Source: Acidobacteriota bacterium
GTDB lineage: Bacteria; Acidobacteriota; Blastocatellia; RBC074
DNA: 64,000 nt
Direction of reading: 5' to 3'
Assembly: GCA_016715865.1 (NCBI GenBank)
Contig: JADJXM010000003.1
Location: 43,501-107,500 of the forward strand
The translations under genes and the position numbers were made by a program. The notes under the pieces were generated by a model, which ran no database searches, was not told the origin of the DNA, and worked only from the letters and a program-made list of their open reading frames with translations. This document shows, piece by piece, positions 27,244-44,679 of the stretch. Every line of letters starts with the position of its first letter. Positions within the stretch are counted from its first letter, which is position 1.

Positions 27244-27261
27244 ACTAGATCGTGTTCCTGT

Positions 27262-29319
<2,058 letters not shown>

Positions 29320-29354
29320 ATCAGATTGGTCTGGTCGTCGTCCCAGTAGTTCAG

Positions 29355-29604
<250 letters not shown>

Positions 29605-29628
29605 TTCCGTACTGTGGAAACAAAGTAT

Positions 29629-30465
29629 TCAGTCTTTCCGGAGGGCATTTAATTTGATAATCGCGCTGTGCAAAACTCGCGTGATCAAGCGCTCCCCCTC
29701 TCCGAAGACGGCCAGATCGAGCGTGATCATCTCGTGCCCGCGTTTTTCAGCCGCTTCGATCACTCTGCCGCGCATCGAAAGCGTTTCTCCGTTCCGCGGA
29801 ATATCGTATTGCTGCAGCTTGCTGGAGGTGTGAATCCACGGCCCCAGAGCGACATTCTGCATAATCATTTCGTTCGCTTTGGCGATCCACCATGCCGGAT
29901 GGCAAACGGCATCGCTGCCGCGATAGACAGGCGAATCATCGATCATGTCGGCAAGAAACCCGTCTTCCATCGCCGGCAGGTCGAGGACAAAGTCGAGCGA
30001 TCCGAAGACCTCTCCGATCGCTATCGATTCGATCTCTGCCGGCCGCAGATCACCCGGCCCGGGCAGAGGATTTTCAGGATAGTTCACCGCATCGAGTCCC
30101 TGCAATTCCCGCGGCAGTCCGGCCCGGCCGACAGCACAAAGCATACCTGTTGAGTTGCGCAACTCGAGACTGATATCCGGCGGAGTCAGTCCTTCGATCC
30201 TGCCTTCGACGACCACCGCTTGAGCATCGTAAACCGGATTGAGGAATTTCGCAGTCATCGAACCGCGGGCCAGCCATTCCAGCCCCAGCGTCCGGACCAC
30301 AGGGCGCGTCAGCCAGGCATAGATCGCGACTCCCGGTACCAGGGCGCCGGCAAAACCGTACGCGGCCGCCCCCTCGTCGCTGTGAATACGATTCGCATGA
30401 TCGGCGCCGTAATTCTTCGAGACGACTTCGCAGCGTGGCAATGACTCGCCGATTTCAAGATTCAT
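29629..30465 (-). CDS. MaoC-like hot-dog-fold protein
   Basis: A 278-residue protein composed of two hot-dog domains. The first contains NRIHSDEGAAAYGFAGALVPGVAIY, matching the MaoC dehydratase hydratase-2 motif (Asp/His pair); the second contains QYDIPRNGETLSMRGRV. An (R)-enoyl-CoA hydratase or mesaconyl-CoA hydratase-like activity is possible, but substrate is unknown. Start at 30465 with GGAGTG 9 nt upstream; the ORF is open for 29 further codons. It is 7 nt downstream of the ACC-deaminase-type gene, so the two are one operon. Confidence 0.65.
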   Translation of the reverse strand: MNLEIGESLPRCEVVSKNYGADHANRIHSDEGAAAYGFAGALVPGVAIYAWLTRPVVRTLGLEWLARGSMTAKFLNPVYDAQAVVVEGRIEGLTPPDISLELRNSTGMLCAVGRAGLPRELQGLDAVNYPENPLPGPGDLRPAEIESIAIGEVFGSLDFVLDLPAMEDGFLADMIDDSPVYRGSDAVCHPAWWIAKANEMIMQNVALGPWIHTSSKLQQYDIPRNGETLSMRGRVIEAAEKRGHEMITLDLAVFGEGERLITRVLHSAIIKLNALRKD

Positions 30466-30472
30466 ATCAGTA

Positions 30473-31525
<1,053 letters not shown>

Positions 31526-31534
31526 TCATTGTCA

Positions 31535-31592
31535 GGGCGCTCGCTGACGCTCACGGTTCTGCAGGGCGCAGGGGCGCTCGCTGACGCTCACG
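31535..31592. repeat. Two direct copies of a 21-bp sequence
   Basis: The sequence GGGCGCTCGCTGACGCTCAC plus one G occurs at 31535-31555 and again at 31572-31592, separated by 16 nt that themselves include a similar GCAGGGCGCAG. The pair sits 10 nt upstream of the ACC-deaminase-type gene start and before the divergent small membrane protein. Two copies are too few to call a CRISPR; they look like a dispersed short repeat. Confidence 0.85.
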
Positions 31593-31701
31593 TTCGGTTT
31601 TAATTTCCCCTGAGGGAATTCCCGTTTCAAATCCGATTTCTCAAATGCAGACGATTTTCCCGGAAATTAAGAGAACGGGCAGTTTCATTACAGGAGGTGC
31701 T

Positions 31702-32064
31702 ATGAATTACATCGATTTCCCGGGCCCAAACAGTCAGTTCCTGTTCGAGCAGATGATGACGGATACGATAGTATTCATGATACAGATAGTATCGGTGATT
31801 GCTCTCTCCGCCTGCTTGTTCTATCTGGTGGCGCTCATCCTGCTGATGTGGCATGAGCCGGAATCGAGAGCCGCTCGACCAAAATCGCCCGCTCAGATTG
31901 CGACGACCAAAATCGCAGTCTCGACGGCAGAATCATATTCAGGAGTGCTCGTTATGCGCAACAGAGGATTGGTTCGGATCGCGACAATGGCTGGAATATT
32001 TCTCGCGGCACTGCTTGTGTCCCGGATGCTGCCGGAGATTGCCGGCATGGTCGGAGGTAGATAG
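31702..32064 (+). CDS. Small two-helix membrane protein, unknown function
   Basis: A 120-residue protein I do not recognise. A strong AGGAGGTG lies right before the ATG at 31702. Residues about 15-50 form one long hydrophobic helix (IVSVIALSACLFYLVALILL), then a charged linker with Pro/Arg (EPESRAARPKSPAQ), and a second helix near 98-115 (RIATMAGIFLAALLVSRML). An upstream open extension of 19 codons has no ribosome-binding site. It stands alone between a divergent PLP enzyme gene and a convergent kinase gene. Confidence 0.65.
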   Translation: MNYIDFPGPNSQFLFEQMMTDTIVFMIQIVSVIALSACLFYLVALILLMWHEPESRAARPKSPAQIATTKIAVSTAESYSGVLVMRNRGLVRIATMAGIFLAALLVSRMLPEIAGMVGGR

Positions 32065-32140
32065 ACCATGACCAGTTTCCTCCTCCCTGCTCCTCCTGCC
32101 TGTGGCCCGGGGCCTGCGTTGCGCTCCGGGCATTTTTCGA

Positions 32141-34573
<2,433 letters not shown>

Positions 34574-34842
34574 AAACATCAATGCCGGATCATATCAGGG
34601 GGGGCCCTTTATGCTAACGACCAATTAAAAGTCTATGTTTCATTCTCCGGCATACCCGAGCGAAATACCAGTCCGGGAAGAAAATACTAGAATCGCTCAT
34701 GAGTATATGTATTTTCTGTCATGAATATTACGTTCGGATGGATTATTTACTCGCGTTACACAATGATAGATTTCGCCTGAAAACGTTATGATATGCAGGT
34801 TTATCAGAGTTCATTAATTCTCAAGCCGGATCAGGATGAAAC

Positions 34843-35790
34843 ATGATCATATCATCAGAGGAGATTATCGCCGCCGGGTCGCGTATTCGCGACGTGATAC
34901 GTGAAACACCCGTTGATTATTCAACGCAACTGAGCTCGGAAAGCGGATCAAGGGTATACCTCAAGCTCGAGCACATTCAGCATACGGGGTCTTTCAAACT
35001 GCGTGGAGCTGCCAACAAGATCCTGTCACTGGATCGATCCGATCTGGATCGGGGAGTGCTGGCCGCTTCGACGGGAAATCACGGGTTGGGCGTATGCTAT
35101 GCCGCCCGGCAGGCGGGCGCTGAAGCGACCATCTATCTGCCTTCCAACACCTCGGAATCGAAGATCCGTATGATGCGGGACCTCGGAGGCAACATCATCC
35201 TGTGTGACGGCGACTGCCTGACGGCCGAACTGACGGCAAGAGCTGCCGCCGAAGAGGCGGGATGCACATTCATCTCTCCCTACAACGATCTCGACGTGAT
35301 TGCAGGTCAGGGAACGATCGGCCTCGAACTGACCCGGCAGATTACTCAAATCGATGCCGCGTTCATCTCTGTCGGCGGAGGCGGGTTGATCGCCGGTGTC
35401 GCAACCTGGCTGAAATCCATCAATCCCGCGATTCGTATCGTCGGTTGCTGGCCCGAAAATTCGCGAGTCATGTACGAATCACTGCGGGCCGGAGGGATCA
35501 TCGAATTCCCCGAGGAGCCGACAATCTCAGAGAGCACCGCCGGCGGAGTCGAACCTGATTCCGTCACGTTTCCGCTCTGCCGGGATCTGATCGACGATTT
35601 CGCACTGGTCTCGGAAGCAGAGATCTTCGAAGCCATGCGCATCGTCGCATCGATAGAACGCTGGATCATTGAGGGCTCAGCCGGCGTGGCAGTCGCCGGA
35701 TTCATCAAAACCAGCCATCTATATCGTGATTTGAATGTCGTTATCCTGCTGTGCGGCCGCAACATCCCATTCGAAAAACTGCCAGGGTGA
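34843..35790 (+). CDS. Threonine/serine dehydratase-type PLP enzyme (ACT-less)
   Basis: A 315-residue fold-type II enzyme. PLP lysine in HTGSFKLRGAANKIL near residue 51, phosphate loop VGGGGLIAG near 180, and substrate motif STGNHGLGVCYA. It lacks the ACT domain present in the paralogue at 611-1822, so it is not feedback-regulated in the same way. It resembles serine/threonine dehydratases and the ectoine-catabolism dehydratase EutB; no ectoine genes are nearby, so I leave it general. AGGA lies 8 nt before the ATG. Element copy 3 begins 5 nt after its stop codon. Confidence 0.88.
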   Translation: MIISSEEIIAAGSRIRDVIRETPVDYSTQLSSESGSRVYLKLEHIQHTGSFKLRGAANKILSLDRSDLDRGVLAASTGNHGLGVCYAARQAGAEATIYLPSNTSESKIRMMRDLGGNIILCDGDCLTAELTARAAAEEAGCTFISPYNDLDVIAGQGTIGLELTRQITQIDAAFISVGGGGLIAGVATWLKSINPAIRIVGCWPENSRVMYESLRAGGIIEFPEEPTISESTAGGVEPDSVTFPLCRDLIDDFALVSEAEIFEAMRIVASIERWIIEGSAGVAVAGFIKTSHLYRDLNVVILLCGRNIPFEKLPG

Positions 35791-35795
35791 CTAAC

Positions 35796-36094
35796 TACTC
35801 TGCAAACTAAATTTTCGGGTATTTAAATTCGGAAGAAATTAATCGCAAAGACCGCAAAGGGGCAAAGAATTAATCGCAAAGGCCGCAAAGAGGCAAAGGC
35901 CGCAAAGGGGTAAAGATATACAGGCAAGATCAGTGTTCGAATTATATCCAATGGGCAATAATCCGAATATTCATATCACCAAAAAATCTTTGCTCCTTTG
36001 CGGCCTTTGCGATTAAATTCTTTGCGCATCTTCGCGGCCTTTGCGATTAATTTCTTCACGAATTTAAATGCCAGATAATTCAGTTTACAGAGTA
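35796..36094. repeat. Palindromic intergenic element, copy 3 (core inverted, arms duplicated)
   Basis: A 299-bp copy with near-canonical termini (TACTCTGCAAACTAA at the left, AGTTTACAGAGTA at the right). The core is in the opposite orientation to copies 1 and 2 (GATCAGTGTTCGAATTATA). The arm sequence TAATCGCAAAGRCCGC occurs twice in tandem on the left side, and CTTTGCGATTAA twice on the right. It sits exactly between two convergent genes: 5 nt from one stop and 6 nt from the other, and is the only content of this 310-nt gap. Confidence 0.95.
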
Positions 36095-36100
36095 CTGAGA

Positions 36101-37399
36101 TTACGGAATTCTGGTTGCCAGAACTTTATCCACGCGTCTTTTATCCATATCCATGACTTCAAAGCGCCAGCCGTTAAACTCGACCTGATCCGCGACCGCG
36201 GGAATGCGTCCGAGGCGCGCCATCAGGAAGCCTCCCAGCGTTTGAAAGTCCCCGGTCTCTTCGTCCGGCATGTATTTTATTCCAAGCGCTTTTTTGAGAT
36301 CAGGAATTGAAAGCGCCCCGTCGAGCAGAAAAGAACCGTCATGACGCCGAACGATCCGCTCTTCATCGATTTCATTCATCGAGGGGATGTCGCCTACCAG
36401 GGCATCGAGGATGTCATTGACCGTCACCAGCCCTTCGACGCCGCCGTGTTCATCAATCACGATCCCCATATGACGGCGGGAGGATCTGAACATCTCGATC
36501 GCCTTGAAGGCGGGCATGGTTACAGGTAAAAAAAGCGCGGGGTTGAGCACTGCAGTGATGTCAAAAGGATCACCGTTCAGCTCTCGAGCCAGAAGGTCCT
36601 TTGCACGAACAACGCCGGCAATATTATCCAACTCACTGTTGATTACAGGATATCTTGAGAGACGGTGGTTGGTGATGGTTTCTTTGATGACGTCCGGCGG
36701 ATCATCGAGATCAAGAAAGATGATGTCGGGGCGCGGAACCATGAGCTGGCTGACCGAGCGATCACCCAAATGGAAGGTCCTCTCGATCAGATCGCGCTCG
36801 GCCTCTTCAAAGACTCCGGCGTGAATGCCCTGTTCGATGAGCACTTTAATCTCATCCTCGGTTATCGGCGGGTCGCTCGATTCGCGCATCCCGATAAGCC
36901 GCAGCAATCCGTTCGTCGACCACTCCAGCAGCCCCACCACAGGCGATGTCATGCCTGACAGTCTTTTCATCGGCGCCGCTATCAACGAAGCGATTCTTTC
37001 AGGCGAGTGCAGAGCCAGTCGCTTGGGAATCAATTCGCCTATCACCAGCGAAAGGTAGGTGATGACCAGAACGACCAGTCCAAAGCTGATTTCGTCGGCG
37101 TAGGGCTCAATAATTCGATATTTCTTCAAAAACGGCGCGAACTGTTCGGCAATCGTTGCTCCGCCAAAAGCGCCCGCCAGGATGCCGACAAGCGTAATCC
37201 CTATCTGAACCGTCGACAGAAATGATCCGGGATTATTGGCGATTTCCAGCGCCGCCTGCGCCCCTTTATCGCCATCGCTCGAGCGATTCTGCAACCGCGC
37301 CTTGCGCGCCGAGACAATGGCCATCTCCGACATCGAAAAAATACCGTTGGCAATCAACAGCACGACTATGAAAATAATTTCAAATGCAATTTCACCCAT
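36101..37399 (-). CDS. CNNM/CBS/CorC-domain membrane protein (hemolysin-family)
   Basis: A 432-residue protein. N-terminal CNNM transmembrane domain (residues about 1-190, helices FEIIFIVVLLIANGIFSMSE, FLSTVQIGITLVGILAG, FGLVVLVITYLSLVIGE). Two CBS domains follow at about 215-340 with MVPRPDIIFLDLDDP and FKAIEMFRSSRRHMGIVIDEHGGVEGLVT. A CorC_HlyC domain is at the C-terminus (RIPAVADQVEFNGWRFEVMDMDKRRV). These are magnesium/cobalt transport-associated or efflux proteins, usually mislabelled hemolysins. Intrinsic terminator 37473-37503 of the upstream porin lies 74 nt before its start. Confidence 0.9.
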   Translation of the reverse strand: MGEIAFEIIFIVVLLIANGIFSMSEMAIVSARKARLQNRSSDGDKGAQAALEIANNPGSFLSTVQIGITLVGILAGAFGGATIAEQFAPFLKKYRIIEPYADEISFGLVVLVITYLSLVIGELIPKRLALHSPERIASLIAAPMKRLSGMTSPVVGLLEWSTNGLLRLIGMRESSDPPITEDEIKVLIEQGIHAGVFEEAERDLIERTFHLGDRSVSQLMVPRPDIIFLDLDDPPDVIKETITNHRLSRYPVINSELDNIAGVVRAKDLLARELNGDPFDITAVLNPALFLPVTMPAFKAIEMFRSSRRHMGIVIDEHGGVEGLVTVNDILDALVGDIPSMNEIDEERIVRRHDGSFLLDGALSIPDLKKALGIKYMPDEETGDFQTLGGFLMARLGRIPAVADQVEFNGWRFEVMDMDKRRVDKVLATRIP

Positions 37400-37472
37400 A
37401 TTTTTGGCGATCCTGATGTCCCGATGTGATGGCGCGATTTTAACATGATTCCCGCACGAGTCGGTCAGCTGT

Positions 37473-37548
<76 letters not shown>

Positions 37549-37591
37549 CAAAAATTTTTCCAGGAAAGTATCGCTCTCCCTCTACTTGTTT

Positions 37592-39073
37592 CTACTGCTC
37601 CCGGTTCGTGAAAAAGTAACTGATTCCGAGAATGAAGGTATTCTGGTTGTTGCGTGTCTCACCCAACGAATTGGTGAAGAACTGCCGGTTCGAAAAATCC
37701 CTGCGGAACTCGAACCGCGTGAGCAGATTACCCGCCAGCTTCATCTCCTGAGTCAGCGTAATGTCCTTGACGGTCTGGCCGAGGCCGGTTCGCAGCCCGT
37801 CCTTGTCGTTGAATACTTCGAATCGCGGCGAGAAAGCGAATCGATCATTGAAAGCATAGCGAAAATAGCCCGCGAAGCCCGTCCAGGATCCGCGCGTTCC
37901 GGCGTCGTCAGCGTCAGAGCCGTAGACGAAATTGCCCATGAGGGTCAGTTTGTCGGTAGCGACGAACGAAGCGACCGTATCAGCGACGTGGCGCCAGTTA
38001 TCACGCGATGAGATGTCCGGCACATTGGCGAGCGGCGCTTCGGGGCCTGTCAGATAGGTCTGCGTCAGGGCCAGTCGCGATGTCGGCGCGTAATTCACCT
38101 GAAATCCGACTGTTTTTCCGGCCGTCCCGTTGACGTTGTTTTCATAGATATTGTCCCAGCCGTTGAAGAGAAATCCGCTGACGGCCACCTTGTCGCTGAA
38201 GGAATATTTGGCTCGGAACCCGGCGTGATAGTAAGGTCCAAAAGCAAAGAGCCAGCCGCGCGAATAGTTAAAATTGTCCTTCGTGTCGACGACTTCGAGT
38301 CCGACCGGAGTGTACATCTTGCCGAAATCGATAGTCAGGCCGCTGCCGATCGGCGCGACATAGCTGGCATAAGCCTGCAGGACATGCTTTGTGCCGTCAT
38401 TTCTCGATGAATCGCTGACGGAGATGATGCGATCGACCGTCTCACCGAGACCGAGGTCGATTCGGAACCCGAGCGGACTGTCCTTCGAATTCTTCCTCTC
38501 GAGTCCGACCCTGGCCATCTGCAGGCTGAATGAATTGTGGCGAACGTCGAACGCGCGCCCCTGCGTGAACATATCCACCTTGTTGTTGTTAAAGCTGTAG
38601 TAACCGTCGACGACTCCGCTGACCTCGACATCTTTGAAGAATTTGAGAAGGCCATCCTCCTGCTTTTTGCCGTCATCCTGCTGCTGAACGGGCATCTCTT
38701 CGCGGACCGGAGCGACTGAATTAGCGGTCGAGGCAGTCAGAACGCCGGCTGGCTCGGCAGACGGATCGCCCTGACGGCCCAGCTTCTGCTCGAGCTGCCT
38801 GACGCGCTCCTCGAGCGCCTCGATGATTCGTGTCATCTCGATGGTTGTGCGGCCATCGGTACTGGCGGTCCTGGATTCGACTCCTCTACCGGATTTAGTT
38901 TCGTCATGGCCATCAACCGGGATAATGATCGGCGGGATGACGATCGGAAGTCCGGTCGTCGACGCCTGAGCAGGCAGCGAAAAGAGCGGGCTCAAAGCCA
39001 GCAGGCCGATGATCGAGAGGTTGAGTGTGGGACGGAAAAGTTGCTGAATTTTGGATGTTATTCGTGACAGCAT
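37592..39073 (-). CDS. Outer-membrane beta-barrel porin (BBP2/OmpL-like)
   Basis: A 493-residue protein with a signal peptide (about residues 1-36, ending SLPAQA) and a short coiled-coil (IIEALEERVRQLEQKLG near 70). The following 350 residues are beta-barrel-like, with alternating strands such as VSGVVDGYYSFNNNKVDMF and VGLERKNSKDSPLGFRIDLGLGE, ending in an aromatic pattern LGISYFFTNREQ. It matches the putative OmpL-like porin-2 family. Start set at 39073 with AGGAG close by; the open frame runs 54 codons further up. Position right after amt-glnB on the same strand suggests a nitrogen-compound porin. Confidence 0.82.
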   Translation of the reverse strand: MLSRITSKIQQLFRPTLNLSIIGLLALSPLFSLPAQASTTGLPIVIPPIIIPVDGHDETKSGRGVESRTASTDGRTTIEMTRIIEALEERVRQLEQKLGRQGDPSAEPAGVLTASTANSVAPVREEMPVQQQDDGKKQEDGLLKFFKDVEVSGVVDGYYSFNNNKVDMFTQGRAFDVRHNSFSLQMARVGLERKNSKDSPLGFRIDLGLGETVDRIISVSDSSRNDGTKHVLQAYASYVAPIGSGLTIDFGKMYTPVGLEVVDTKDNFNYSRGWLFAFGPYYHAGFRAKYSFSDKVAVSGFLFNGWDNIYENNVNGTAGKTVGFQVNYAPTSRLALTQTYLTGPEAPLANVPDISSRDNWRHVADTVASFVATDKLTLMGNFVYGSDADDAGTRGSWTGFAGYFRYAFNDRFAFSPRFEVFNDKDGLRTGLGQTVKDITLTQEMKLAGNLLTRFEFRRDFSNRQFFTNSLGETRNNQNTFILGISYFFTNREQ

Positions 39074-39201
39074 GGCTCCTGACTCCATTTCACCTGCCGG
39101 CACGAAGCTCAGAGCGAACGCTTGCCAAGGCTGAATAACGCGTTCTAAACTCTCAACACGGCCACGCAGGCGCTTTGCAAGGTGAATTGCGTGGTTCGAA
39201 T

Positions 39202-39255
39202 CAGGGGTTGCGATGTGATGATGTTGCCGCATCATCTTTATCGTCGCAGCCCCTG
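39202..39255. repeat. Branched inverted repeat between glnB and the porin gene
   Basis: Outer arms CAGGGGTTGCGA (39202-39213) and TCGCAGCCCCTG (39244-39255) pair over 12 positions with one G-U; inside, GATGATG (39217-39223) pairs with CATCATC (39230-39236). It is 36 nt downstream of glnB and about 130 nt upstream of the porin. No T-run is present on either strand, so it is more likely regulatory or a processing structure than a terminator. Confidence 0.7.
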
Positions 39256-39290
39256 TACGGTTTTTCGGGGTCCTCGATTATCGGACGAGG

Positions 39291-39632
<342 letters not shown>

Positions 39633-39664
39633 GTTGCCTCTTTCTCGTTTGGATTGCCTTCAGA

Positions 39665-41152
<1,488 letters not shown>

Positions 41153-41233
41153 ATTGGGGTATCCTCTGTGTTTTTCAGTTTGCGATTAAATTTCTGTCAA
41201 GCGACCCGGTCGTTCCCGGTCCCGTTGCTCTCT

Positions 41234-41254
41234 TTTTACTTTCTACTTTTTACT
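41234..41254 (-). repeat. Three heptamers after the glnD stop codon
   Basis: Plus-strand units TTTTACT, TTCTACT and TTTTACT, directly downstream (minus strand) of the TGA of glnD with a 5-nt AATAA spacer, making AATAAGTAAAAAGTAGAAAG. Same class as the other GTAGAAA arrays. Confidence 0.75.
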
Positions 41255-41258
41255 TATT

Positions 41259-43982
<2,724 letters not shown>

Positions 43983-44679
43983 GCTCTTTTGAATTCCCGG
44001 CTGCGAACCCAACCTCTCGCTTTATTAACTACCTGACGGATTACAAAGCAAGATGGGTGCCAAACCAGCCTCTCACCGCCTTCGTTCGCTGAGGCGCCTG
44101 ATTCCATTGCATTTTCACCGCATTTATTGATCTTGACGGGCAATTATTCGATAAACCCGATACAACATTTTTGTTTTGGATATGTCTTAATCATACATTT
44201 TTGTATCACCGGCGGCGGGCCCCCGGCCTGCGCCGGATCGATTCCTACTCGACCTGCGCATTGTCCCGGGATCGATTGCCGAAAATCGGATCATGACGGT
44301 CTGAAGGGCAGGTTCGGAGGCTTTTCGATGACTGGGACGATCGACCAGTTTACGACATTAATGTCAGTGACAATACTGATTCATACATTTCTGTAACCAC
44401 ACCAGGTGTGGCAAAAACAGTGCGATTAGCGGCCGGCACCCAATTGTCATCCCCGGGGAGAGCGATAAAAATTCATGGCTTGCCAAGTTGGAATTTGATG
44501 ACTATAATCCGACGCAATTCCTTTGAAAAAATAACCCCGAAAAGAGCGTTACCCTGGCTGTAAAACAGCACCTCACATAACATCTATGGTTGAAAATCTG
44601 CATTGGGCGAAGCTTTGCCCTGGAGACATTTTGATTTTTTGGGGCCCGGCGCCTAACTTTCGGTAAAGAAGAAGAAGAT
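43983..44679. other. 697-nt non-coding gap with palindromic TACA-N4-TGTA sites
   Basis: No convincing gene. A plus-strand frame of 89 codons (44127-44396) has no ribosome-binding site or recognisable domain. Three short inverted repeats stand out: AACATTTTTGTT at 44164-44175, TACATTTTTGTA at 44194-44205 and TACATTTCTGTA at 44384-44395, plus a GACATTAATGTC palindrome at 44354-44365. The two TACA sites share TCATACATTTNTGTA. The gap separates divergent glnD and the DUF1800 gene, so it should contain promoters for both. Confidence 0.6.
44164..44205. promoter_or_regulatory. Two candidate operator palindromes, spaced 30 nt
   Basis: AACA-TTTT-TGTT at 44164-44175 and TACA-TTTT-TGTA at 44194-44205, with centres 30 nt apart (nearly three helical turns). 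A third related site is at 44384-44395. The symmetry suggests a dimeric DNA-binding regulator, but no regulator is identified and short palindromes in A/T-rich DNA can arise by chance. Confidence 0.3.

Noticed and set aside
31535..31592. CRISPR-like repeat/spacer pattern
   Set aside because: Only two 21-bp units with a 16-nt gap, no cas genes and no array.
39202..39255. Terminator downstream of glnB
   Set aside because: The structure is strong but has no T-run on either strand, so it was kept only as an inverted repeat.
44127..44396. 89-codon plus-strand frame in the gap before DUF1800
   Set aside because: No ribosome-binding site, no recognised domain, and it runs through candidate operator palindromes.
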